From: Demequina sp. NBRC 110055
Lineage (GTDB): Bacteria; Actinomycetota; Actinomycetes; Actinomycetales; Demequinaceae
Direction: 5' to 3'
NCBI RefSeq assembly: GCF_002090135.1
Contig: NZ_BBRL01000004.1
Span: 744,001-808,000 of the forward strand
DNA: 64,000 bases
This document shows, piece after piece, positions 49,094 through 61,200 of this stretch (the stretch's first letter is position 1; each line of letters begins with the position of its first letter). A program made the position numbers and the translations under genes. The notes under the pieces were generated by a model. That model was not told the origin of the DNA, made no database searches, and saw only the letters and a program-made list of their open reading frames with translations.

Positions 49094-49122
49094 TTGTTGA
49101 ACCTCGACAGAGCGGTTAGTGT
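49094..49122 (+). promoter_or_regulatory. possible promoter of the giant secreted-protein gene
   Basis: TTGTTG (49094-49099), a 17-bp spacer and TAGTGT (49117-49122) precede a leader of about 105 bases. The -10 overlaps the first CRP/GlxR box by three bases. Upstream at 49056-49076 are two small palindromes, CTTGTGCCACAAG and TTCGCGAA, that could bind a further regulator. Confidence 0.45.
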
Positions 49123-49135
49123 GACGAACATCACA
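49120..49135. promoter_or_regulatory. CRP/GlxR-type binding site 1
   Basis: TGTGACGAACATCACA matches the cAMP-receptor consensus TGTGA-N6-TCACA exactly, 99 bp before the giant gene start. Overlap with the candidate -10 suggests repression unless another promoter is used. Confidence 0.7.
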
Positions 49136-49141
49136 CCGACA

Positions 49142-49157
49142 CGTGACGTATGTCACA
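49142..49157. promoter_or_regulatory. CRP/GlxR-type binding site 2
   Basis: CGTGACGTATGTCACA has one mismatch to TGTGA-N6-TCACA. Its centre is 22 bp from that of site 1, two helical turns, so two dimers could bind the same face of the DNA. A TCACGTGA palindrome follows at 49163-49170. Confidence 0.6.
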
Positions 49158-49233
49158 CCTGGTCACGTGAGTGATGTGGTAGCCGGTTCTCGCTGGTGAG
49201 TGCCGGTCGATTCACTACTGAGGGGCTAGTGGA

Positions 49234-52200
49234 ATGTCGAACAGCACGTCTATGCGCGCCGGAACTCACCACTCGATGTCGCGCCACCGCTGGTGGAACG
49301 CGGCCGCAGTTGCCGCTGTGGCCCTACTTGTGACGGGAGTCACAGCGCCCGCCGCGTCGGCGCACACGTTCACGTACGACCCGGACGTGAGCACGTGGCC
49401 ATCCCCGTACTCGCCGCTCCCTCTCGACGCGCTCGTCGCGACGAATGACGTGTCGCTCGAGTTCGATGGCACGGAAGAGGGGCTGCACGCCGGAGCCGAC
49501 GCGCTGGGCGGTGATCTTGGCTTTACGATGGTGCAGCCCTCGACGTCTGAGCAGACGACGGGCGCCGGTGGCGCCGACCCGGATGGCCTTTACCAGGGCT
49601 ATTACCTGCCTCAGTTCGTCAGCCTTGCGGGCGGCAGCCTCGTCATCGACGCGACCAAGGGCATCCAGTACGTGCTGCAGGGCACTTCGGGCTCGGACCG
49701 CTTCCGCAACACCCAGGACAACGCCTTCGGTGTCCCGCTGGCCTCCGCGGGAGCCAAGGTCCAGCTCAGCACGACGATGACGGTGCCCGGCAATGCGACG
49801 AACTCTGCGCAAGGTGGACTCTGGTTCGGCCCGGACGACGACAACTACGTCAAGCTCGTGGTGCTGACCTCGGGCACGAGCCGCCAGGTCCAGTTGGCGC
49901 GTGAGATCGGCGGCGTGATGGACACGTCCGCGCCCACCGACGACCAGGTGACGTCGGCCAATGTGCCGATTACTGACGCGACGCCAGTCACGTTGACCCT
50001 CACGCTCGACGCGGTCACGGGCACCGCGCATGCGAGCTATGCCATCGGTGCGGGCGCCACCGTCGAGCTAGGCGAGGTAGGGCTTCCCGCGAACTTCTCG
50101 GACGGCAGCCTCCTGCCCGAGCTCACCTCCGACCCGACGACAACTGCGTTCGGTGGCGTTTTCGCCACCCGCCGCAACATGGACTCGCTCACGACTCCGG
50201 TCCCCTTCGCGTTTGCCGACTTCTCCGTCTCGGAACTGGACACCGTGCCGCCGGAGGCGCCCGAGGGCCTCTCCGTGGACGCCGAGCCTGACTCGACGGG
50301 ACTGACGTGGACCCCGTCGGTCGACGACGACGTCGAGGGCTACCGCGTGTACCGCTCGGCGGGCTCTCCGGTTGATCCGGTAGCGGCGAACTTGATCAGC
50401 GGCGATGAGTTGGTGTCGGGCACGACCTTCACTGACAGTCGCGTGTTTGTCGGGCAGGAATGGGTCTACGCCATCCACGCCGTCGACGAAGCCGGCAACG
50501 AATCGGTCACCGGGATCGAGGCGACGGTGCCAACGCCCGCGCCCGACGGCGAGCTGGTCGGCAAGTACGACTTCACGACCTCCGGTGGCGCGCTCGCGAG
50601 CGGCTACATCCGCGACAGCGGAGCCCCGTACTCCGAAGGTGCAGGATTTGGCTGGATCACCGCTGACGACGGGACACCCTTCAACTTTGGTCCGAACACT
50701 CGCGTCAGGAGCAACACGAATGGCATCACCGACGGGCGCCTGACCTCGATCATCCACCTGCAGTACGGTCAGTCGACGACGGTTCCTCCGCCCACGCCCG
50801 GCACTAACGGGGTGTCAACGGAGCAGGCCGTGTGGGAACTCGACGTCCCGAACGGCGCGTACGCCGTCGTGGTCGCCGCGGGTGACACGAGCGACGGAAA
50901 CTTCGACAGCAGCCACACGGTCGTCGTCGAGGGTGAGACCGCGATCGACGGCTTCGACGGAGCCGCTCCGCTGTACTTCGAGCAGGGCGTGGTCGAGGTG
51001 GAGGTGACGGACGGCAAGCTCACCATCGCACCGACCGGAGGTGTCAACACCAAGCTCTCGTTCGTCGAGATCTACGAGGTGGAGGCGGCCCCGCTTGCTG
51101 CTCCGGGCGACTTCTCCGCCGCTTTGGGTGCCGACGAGGCATCGGTCGACCTGAGCTGGACCGCCGTCGCCGGCGCCGAGGAGTACCTCGTGTACCGCAG
51201 CGCCACCTCGCCCGTCTCCACCGAGACGCCTCTGACCGGCGAGCCCGTCACGGGCACGACCTACACCGACGACACCGTCGAGGCGGGCCAGACGTACTAC
51301 TACACGGTCGTTGCCGCCTCGTCGAGCGCGCCCCAGTCGAGCGCCGCGGCCGAGCAGTCTGTCGAGGTGCCCGCCGCGGCCGTGGCGCCGGATGCGCCCG
51401 CCAACGTGACCGCGACGGCCGATGCCGACAGCATCCTGGTGGAGTGGGATGCGGTGGCCGGTGCGGTGGGTTACCAGGTCTTCCGCGGCACCTCGAGCGA
51501 GGTGGCCACGGATGGAACGCCGCTGTCGGGTGGCTCGGCGATTGCCGAGACCGAGTTCGATGACACCACCGCGGTGCCCGGCACCGAGTACTTCTATGTG
51601 GTCGTCGCCGTGGGCGAGGACGACCTCGAGTCGGAGGCGTCGGTGGCGGCGTCCGCCACCGTGGCGGAGGTCGTTGATCCGACCCTCGACGCACCCGCGA
51701 ACGTGACCGCGACGGCCGATGCCGACAGCATCCTGGTGGAGTGGGATGCGGTGGCCGGTGCGGTGGGTTACCAGGTCTTCCGCGGCACCTCGAGCGAGGT
51801 GGCCACGGATGGAACGCCGCTGTCGGGTGGCTCGGCGATTGCCGAGACCGAGTTCGATGACACCACCGCGGTGCCCGGCACCAAGTACTTCTATGTGGTC
51901 GTCGCCGTGGGCGAGGACGACCTCGAGTCGGAGGCGTCGGCAGCGGCATCCGCCACCGTGGCGGAGGTCGTCGATCCCGTCGAGTGCGCGGCGACGGAGT
52001 GGGCGGTGGAGTACTTCGCCGGTACCGAGTTGGCCGGTCCGCGCATCGCCGAGGACTGCCTGAGCGTCATCAACCAGACGTATGCGAGCGGTGAATCGCC
52101 CGCGGACGAAGTCCCCGCCACCGACTACTCGGCACGCTTCTCGACGACCGCGGAGTTCGCCGAGGCCGGTGACTACGTGTTCGCGCTGACTCACGACGAC

Positions 52201-55200
52201 GGTGCGCGGCTGCTCATCGACGGCGACGTCGTTTACGACGCCGACAACTGGAGCCAGGGCGAGGCGCGCCTCGTGGCGGTCACACTGACCGCCGGCGACC
52301 ACGACATCGTGGTGGAGTACGTCCAGCGCGGCTATGGCGCCTCCCTGGTGCTCGACTGGGAGCTCACGGAGACCGCCCTGTGTGAGGCTGGCGAGTGGTC
52401 GGTGGCCTATTACCTCGGGGCCACGCTCACGGGCACTCCGCTGGCGTCGGAGTGCCTGACCGAGGTCAACCGCAACTTCGCAGCGGGCGAGGCCCCGATG
52501 CCGGGTGTCCCCGCGAACAACTACTCGGAGCGCGTCTCGGGAACGATCGACATCGCCGCTGAGGGCACCTACGTCTTCTCCCTCACGCACGACGACGGCG
52601 CGCGCCTCATCATCGACGGCGAGACGGTGTACGACGAGAACGAGTGGAGCGGCGGCGCCGCACGCGCCGTCCCCGTGCCGCTCACGGCGGGTACCCATGA
52701 TGTGGTCATCGAGCACGTCCAAGCTGGCCTGGCCTCGACCCTGGTCTTGGACTGGGCGATCGCTCAGGACGTGCTGTGCGACGCCTCCGAGTGGACCGCT
52801 GAGTACTTCGCCGGCACGGCGCTCGCGGGCCCCGCGATCGCATCGCAGTGCCTTGAGGAGATCAACGAGACGTTCGGTACTGGCCAGTCGCCGATGGCAG
52901 GCGTCCCCGGCGCGAACTATTCGGCTCGCTTCTCGACCACCGTCGAGATCGCGTCGGCCGACACCTATGTGTTCTCTCTCGAGCACGACGACGGCGCGCG
53001 CCTCATCATCGATGACACGGTCGTGTACGAGGCGAGCGAATGGAGCGAGGGTATGGCCCGCGTCGTACCCGTCGCCCTCGATGCTGGGCAGCACGACATC
53101 GTCGTGGAATATGTCCAGCGAGGCTACGACGCCACGGTCATCCTCAGTTGGGACACGGTCGACGATGCCGTGTGTGACGCCTCCGAATGGTCCGTCGACT
53201 ACTTCACCGGCACCGAGTTGGCCGGCTCGCCAATTGGCTCGGAGTGCCTCACGGAGCTCGACCGCTCGCTCGCGACCGGCGAGAGCCCGCTCGCCGGAGT
53301 GCCCGCTACCTATTACTCCGCGCGTTTCGACCGCACGGTCGACTTCGCCGAGACGGGCACATACGTGTTCTCCGTGACGCATGACGACGGCGTGCGCCTC
53401 CTGATCGATGGCGTCGAGGTCTACGCCCAGACGCAGTGGAGCGAAGGCATCGCACGTGCCGTGCCGGTTCCGCTCACCGCCGGAAGCCATGACATCACCG
53501 TCGAGTACGTCCAGCGTGGCTACGGGGCCGAGCTCGTTCTCGACTGGGCGCTGGCGGTGCAGGAAGAGTGCACCGAGGATGACTGGGTGCTGTCCTATTA
53601 CGTCGGTACCGACGCGGCAGGATCTCCGATCGCCGCCGAGTGCGTGGCTAACCTCGACAAGTCTCTGCCGGCGGGCACCGCGCCGACAAGCGGCGTTCCC
53701 GCGACGTACTACTCGGCGACGGCGGCCCGTACCCTGTCGGTCGCCGAGGCCGGCACCTACGAGTTCTCCGTGCGTCACGACGACGGCATCGCCATGACGA
53801 TCGACGGTGAGGTCGTCTACGAGGCGAACGGCTGGACAGCGGGAGAGACCGCCACCTTCGCGGTGCCGCTCGAGGCAGGTGAGCACGACATTCAGATCAC
53901 GTGGGTGCAGGCAGGTGGTGGAGCCGAGCTGATCGTCGACTGGGAAGCCCCAGACACCACGGCGCCCAGCGCCCCGACGAGCCCCAACGTCAGCATCGGG
54001 GACGACAGCATCACGGTGCATTGGACCGCGTCCGCCTCAAGCGACGTGGTGGGCTACAACGTGTACCGCAGCACCACGCCGGGCGTGACGCCGGAAAACG
54101 GTCAGCTCTTGACCACGCTGCTGGCGACCGGCACGGAGTTCGAGGACACGACGCTCCTGCCCAACACCGCTTACTACTACGTAATCACCGCGGTGGATGG
54201 CGCCGGTAACGAATCCGGCGCGTCGAGCATCGTCGCCGCCATCCTCGTCGTCGTGAACGACACCATTCCGCCGGACGCACCGGAGAACCTTGAGGTGCAG
54301 TCGGGAGACGCCGAGGTGGTCCTCACCTGGGACCCCGTCGACGACGTCGCGCTGGCCGGCTATCGCGTCTACCGGTCGCTCGAGACCGGTGCCTACACGG
54401 GCAGTGTGGTCGTGTCGGGTGGCGACCTCATCACGGAGCCGACCTACACCGACACCTTTGTTGATAACAACACGACGTACTTCTATCAGGTGGTGGCGGT
54501 CGACGACTGGGACAACGCGTCTGACCCGTCCAACGAGGTCTACGCGACGCCCCGCGTTCCCAACACGACCGATATCAGCGTTGACTTCCTCGCGACGGGC
54601 GGCGTGCCGCAGGCGGGATACGTGGCGGACTGGGGCCAGGCCTACGGTGAGCGCACCGGGTCCACGCAGGGCGAGGGCCTGAGCTACGGCTGGGTCGACG
54701 CGGATGGTCACGAGCTGTCCCTCGTCGGCAACGGCCGCGACCGGGCCCGCCCAGGCATCGACCCGAACCTCAACACCATCATCCACATGCAGTACGGCGA
54801 CGTGGACGGTGGCAACGGCACCAATGGGGTCAAGACTCCGGGCGCATGGGAGATCGAGGTTCCCGATGGCCTCTATGAGGTCACCGTCGCGGTAGGCGAC
54901 CAGATGGGTGCCACCGAGTATGACTCCCTCCACGTGATTAACGTCGAGGGGTCGGTCGCCATCGAAGGGTTCCAGGGCTCGGCGGCCGATGAGTTCGAGA
55001 CCGTGACCACGGAGGTAGGCGTCTATGACGGCCGCCTCACCATCGACGCCCGGGGTGGGTTCAACACGAAGATGGCCTACGTCGAGATCGTGGGGCTCGA
55101 GGTGGATCGCCCCCACATCGATGTCGTGAACCCGCTCAACCGCTCCACCGACGCAGACGTCACCGGCGGTGTCGCAGCGACCTTCGCTCGCGTTCACGCT

Positions 55201-58200
55201 GGCGGCGGCGTGGACGACACCACGATGCCGGGCAACGTCAAGGTCTTCAACGTGGCCACGGGCGCGGAGGTGCCCGGTTCCGTGAACACCTCGGGCGGCA
55301 ACGACACCATCAACTTCGATCCGGACGGCGAGTTCGCGCCGAACACGACGTACCGGTTCACCGTCAGCTCCGAGGTCAAGGACCTCTTCGGGCTCCCCTT
55401 CGTGCCGTTTACGTCGATCTTTACGACCGGTGACGGAGTGATCGTGGGCGGTGAGGAGTTCACGCCGCTGACGAACGTGGCCTTCGAGAAGGTGCAGATC
55501 ACCCTCCCGAACGTCAACAAGTATTGGGCCTCCTTCACCTTCGGCCCGGACGAGCGCCTGTACGGCACCACCATCGGACAGGGCCTGTTCCGCTTCGACG
55601 TGAACGAGGAGACCGGCGCCCTGTCAAACATGACGGACCTGGGTTACCAGGGCTTCGCGATGGTCGGCCTGTTGTTCGACGAGTCCAGTACCGCTGGCGA
55701 CCTCCGAGTGTGGGTCACGAAAACCTCTGCCAACGTGGGCAATGAGCAGAACCAGTTCATCAGCGGTATCAGCCTGCTGAGCGGGCCCAACCTCGAGAAC
55801 GAGAAGAAGGTCTTCGCGGGCCTTCCGCGTTCGCAGTCTGACCACCTCACCAACTCCATGGTGTACGGACCCGGCGGGGACATCTACGTCCTGCAGGGCT
55901 CGAACCAGGCTGCCGGCGACCTCGACAACTCATGGGGTCAGCGAGGCGAGCAACTGCTGACCGCTGCACTGCTCCACTTCGACACCGAGCACCCGCGGGT
56001 GCAGGCGGCGGTGGCTGATGCTGAGGGCGACAACCCGCTGTTGGTGCAGACGGCACCGTCGGGCAACTCGGGTGAGGACGCGCGCAATGGCTACAACGCC
56101 GCGAGCCCCTACAACCCGTGGGCGGAGGACGCCGCGCTGCAGATCTACGCGACCGGAATCCGCAATGCGTACGACCTGACCTACCACTCCAACGGGCACA
56201 TCTACGTCGCGACTAACGGCACGGCAGGAGGCGGCAACTCGCCAGGCGTGACCTACAACGCCTCCACCAACACGTGGACCCGCGTCGCGGCCGCGGGCAT
56301 CCCCGGCTTTAGCTCCGTCAACGGTCAGGATGTCACCGCCGCGTGCCTCGCACGCGAGGATCGCGACCCCACCTACGTGCCGCGTTCGGTTCCGGCGATC
56401 TCTAACCACCCGACTCAGCGCGACCACCTCTACGACGTGGTCGAGGGCGGCTACTACGGTCACCCGAACCCCACCCGTTGCGAGTTTGTGCTGCACGAGG
56501 GCAACGACCCCGCGAACCCGCCACAGTGGGCGGGCCAGGGCGGTTCGAAGTATCCGTTGGGCACCTTGCCCGAGTCGCACTACAAGGGTGTCGCCTACGA
56601 CTTCGAGTACAACAAGAGCCCCAACGGGACCATCGAATATCAGAGCAAGACGTTCGGTGGCCAACTCGAGAACCGCATCATCGTGGTGCGCTTCTCCAAC
56701 AACAACGACCTCATCTTCCTTCAGGCCGACCCTGTCACGGGCGCCATACTCGGAGCCCAGACGGAGGTGGGCATCACCGGCGTCCCGAACAGCACCATCG
56801 GCGGCGTGGGCGGCTTCAACGACCCGCTCGAGGTCGTGGAGGACACCCGCAACGGCAACCTTTACGTGAACCAGTACGACCGTGCGGGAAGCTCGCAGGG
56901 GCTGTTCCTGCTGCGAGTGCCAGCGAGCCAGCAGGCCGCGAAGGTGACCTCGAACAAGGATGAGCTGGTCTTCTCCGCAGTGAGGGCCGGCGGAACAATC
57001 GATGCGTCGACGACCGCCGCTCACCGCACCGATGCCGAGTCGATCACGGTGACGAATGAGTCGAGCGAGGCGCAGAGCCTCGCGGCGAGCATCGGCGGCA
57101 CGAACGCTGCCGAGTTCGCGATCGAAGGCACCGTGCCGGCGAGCCTGGCTCCGGGGGCCTCGGCGACGTTTACCGTGCGATTCACGCCCAACTCCACGGC
57201 GGGTGAGAAGGCCGCGCAGTTGGTCCTCGCCACCGCGTCGTCGAGCGTGACGGTGCCGCTGTTTGGCCTCGCTATGTTCGGAATTCAAGGCGGCAATGAG
57301 CCCACCCTCGACCAGGTGTTGGGCACGCTGGGCTACGAGGTCAACGTGGGCTGGACCACGCTCGCCGGAGGCATGGATCCCGCCGCCAGGGGCGACGAGG
57401 TGCTTGAGCCGCTGTTCACCAAGTCGGGCACCGGCCCCGTCACGTGGAAGGCGCTTGCACATTACGCCCCGCCGGACACCGTGAGCTTCGGCTGGTACAC
57501 CGGTGACGGCGGTGCGGCCGAGCGGGTGAGCCTCGGTGCCATGAACGGTACCGGTGGCGCCGGTTACCAGTCCCTCCTGCCGGCCACGACGCCAGGGTCG
57601 GTGATGCAGTTCGATCCTGCCGTGGACGAGTTTGGCTTCTACTACTACTCGCCGTACTTCACCCGCTACGGCTACACCGAGGATCGCCTCAACTCCCCGG
57701 CCGGAAGCGCGCACCGCGCCCGCATCTACCCGGCGGAGAACCGCAACGGAGTACGCATCGCGAACACCTACATCCTGGCGTTCGAGGATGCCGACAACGG
57801 TGACTACCAGGACTACGTCTTCCTGGTCTCGGGCATCAAGCCCGTGACGGACACCGGCTCGGGTGGCGACGCCATCAAGGTCGACTTCACCACCGCATCG
57901 GGCGATCTTGCGGCCGGTTACATCCGTGACTTCGGCCAGGCATTCGGTAGCCGCACGGGTGCAGATCAAGGCAGTGGGCTGACCTACGGATGGAAGTCGC
58001 TGACGACCGAGGACGATGTCAACCTCTCGGTGGGCGGCACCACACCCGGCAATGCCCGCGACCGGGGCACCAGCCAGCCCGACATGAGGCTTGACAGTTT
58101 CATGCACATGCAGCCGTCCGACGTGGCCGGCACCTTCAACGGCACCAACATCGACGGGTACTGGGAGATTCAGCTTCCCAACGGTGAGTACGAGGTGACC

Positions 58201-61200
58201 GTGGGAGTCGGCGACCCTGCCGTGAACAGTGACCCCGAATCTCACGTGATCAACGCCGAGAACGAGGTGCTTGTCCCCGCCTTCGTCCCCAGCGGCGTCG
58301 CGGGCTCGGCGACGCGCCACAGCATCCGCACCGCAACGGTCGAGGTTGCCGACGGCTTCTTGACGATCGACCCGCGCGGAGGTGTCAACACCAAGATCGG
58401 CTTCATCGACATCGTCCCGCTCACGGTCACCGACCCCGGCGGCGACGACCCCTCGGATGGTGCGCAGGTCAAGGTCAACTTCCAGCCCGCATCGGCCCCC
58501 GTGCCCGAGGGCTGGACCGCGGAGACGGGCGGAGCCTTCAGCTCCGAGCGAGGGTTCGGCTGGCTCAACGCCGCGAACGACCAGCCGGTGGATCGCACCA
58601 TCGCCACCCGGTACCGCACCGGCGCGCTCAGCGGCATCGCGTACCCGAGCGACGAGCGCCTGAAGACCTACGCGTTCATGGATAACGTCACGCAGCCGCC
58701 CTACACGGATGGCTACTGGGAGTACGAGGTGCCCAACGGCACCTATGAGATTGCGCTCTCCGTCGGTGACGCGAACTACCTCGACTCCACGCACAGGGTC
58801 TACGTCGAGGGCCAGCCCATCATCAACGGCTTCGTCCCCACGACGGCCACGCCCTTCCAGACGGGCGTGCGCACGGTCGAGGTCACCGATGGCCGGCTGA
58901 CCGTCTCTACCGACTACAGCGACGTGGTGGACAACGCCACCGAGGGCAACACCAAGATCAACTGGGTGTCGATCAAGGGCGATGGGCTCGAGCCCAGCGA
59001 GCCCACCACCACCGCTCAGGTCACTTTCCGTCCCTCCACGGCATCCGTGCCCGCCGGATGGACGGCAGACACGGGCGCGGCGTACAACGACACCACGGGC
59101 TACGGCTGGCTCGTCAACGACGCACCGTTCGACCGTTCGTCCATGACGCGCTTGCGCGCCACACCCGCGGGCAACCCGCTGCAGCAGGGACTCATCCTGA
59201 TGCAGAACGTCACGACGACGGGTTCCACGATTGCCGGCGGCACCGTCGGCACCTGGGAGTACGCCCTCGCCAACGGCACCTACACCGTCACCGCCTCGGT
59301 AGGTGACGGCGAGTACACCGACTCGGTGCACGGTCTGGCGGCTGAGGGAGAGCCGCTCATCGAGGGCTTCACGCCCACCACCGGGACACCGTTTGCCAGC
59401 GGCAGTGCCGAGGTGCTGGTGAGCGACGGCAAACTCACGCTGACGCCCACGGGTATCAACACCAAGGTCAACTGGGTCACCATCGCCGGAACCGCGCTGA
59501 GCGCACCGAGCCTGACGATCTCCGGCAACGGTGCGGCGATCGCGGACCACTACGACGGTGGCGTGGTCGAGGTGACCGCGCAGGCACTGGCGGCGTCCGG
59601 CGCGTCCATCGAGTCGTTCACGTACTCGATCGACGGCGCCACCCCGGTGGACTACACCGCACCCTTCACGCTCGACGAGCCGGGCGAGTACGAGGTGGTC
59701 TTCGAGGCGACCGACTCCGAGGACCGTGTGTCGACCCGCACGATCGCGTTCACGGTCCTGGACATCGGCGGAACGCTCGAGCTCACAAACACCCAGATCC
59801 CCCACCAGCCCAACGGCGACCCGATCCCCGGCCTTTACGACGACGTGCTCACCATGCACCGCATGAACAGCGGCACCATGTCGACGGGTGCGACGCCGAC
59901 CCTCCTGTATCGCTCCTACGACAGCGCCACCGTCGAGGTCGAGAACACGGGCGCCAAGGACCTGCGCATTACCGCGCTCACGTTGGGCGGCGGGCAGGCC
60001 GGCCAGTTCCAGTTGGTCAATGCGCCCACGTTGCCGCTCATCATCGAGCCCGGCGAGTCGCAGGACCTCACCGTCCGGTTCATCGGTTCGGGCGGCGCCA
60101 AGGGCATCCGGTCGGCCTCGCTGACACTCGCCTCAAGCGCCGTGGGCGCCGCCTCCACCGTGATTGAGTTGCGTGCCGGATACATGGCGCAGCCCGAGGG
60201 CGGCAATGAACTGAGCCTGGGCCAGGTCGTCGACCTCTTCAAGAGTGACACGTTTGTGGGTGCCGAGGACCTGGGCCTGGGCAACGGTTCGGAGAACCAC
60301 GGTTCCCCGCTCAACGGTGATGAGGTGCGCTCCACCCTGTGGAAGCGGCTCGACTCGTCGAAGCCCGTGCAGGCGGTGCAGCTCGCCTCGTTCCACGGCC
60401 AGGGCGGCAACGAGACCCTGCGCATCGGTAACAACTCGGTGTCGATGACGGGACTCGACGCCCAGTCGCTGTTCCCCAAGACCGGCGCCGGCAACCCCGT
60501 CACGCTCACCCTGAACAACCCCGCCGCGACCTTTGACATGGCCGTGAGTGGCCAGTCGACCAACCGCACGGACTACATGGCGGTGAAGACCTGGCCGTTC
60601 AAGGACGTCGACGGCGACGTGGTGCCCGGTTCTTGGTGGGTCGGTCACGACTACGTGAGCTCGGTCAGCCAGTGCGGTGTGGGCGCCACCAACTGTGACT
60701 TCCAGGACAACGTCTACCTTGTCACCAACGTGCTGCCCGTGACTCCGGACGCCACGGCGCCGGCGGCGCCCGCGGCGCCCACGGGCGAGGCTGACAGTAG
60801 CGGGGTGGACCTCACCTGGGCGGCCTCGGCCGATGCCGACCTCATGGGTTACCGCGTCGAGCGCTCCGCCTTCGCGGCCGGACCGTGGACCTCGGCCAGC
60901 GGTACCAGTGTGGTCACGGGGACCACCTTCCGTGACACCGGCGCCCCGAGCGCGGCAGCCACCTTCTACCGCATTGTCGCCCTCGACGCGACGGGCAACG
61001 CCACGCCGGGAGCCGCGACGGCCATCGACACGTCGGCCGTCGACGTGCCCGCCATCCGCATCAACGCGGGTGGACCCACGGTCACGACAGGCGGCAACAC
61101 CTGGGTCGCGGACTCGCCCTACGTCACTGGTGTGAACACCAAGACGTACACCAACAGCGCTGTGACGCAGATCGCGAACACCACCGACGACGTGCTGTAT

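Noticed and set aside
51982-53940. The evenly spaced repeats as a CRISPR array or other DNA repeat
   Set aside because: The period is about 396 bp, in frame, and conserved only at protein level; these are PA14 domains.
55930-59859. A 1309-codon open frame antisense to the giant gene
   Set aside because: The composition is that of a codon shadow (Arg, Val, His, Gly repeats), with no motif or signal, while the plus strand holds clear domains.
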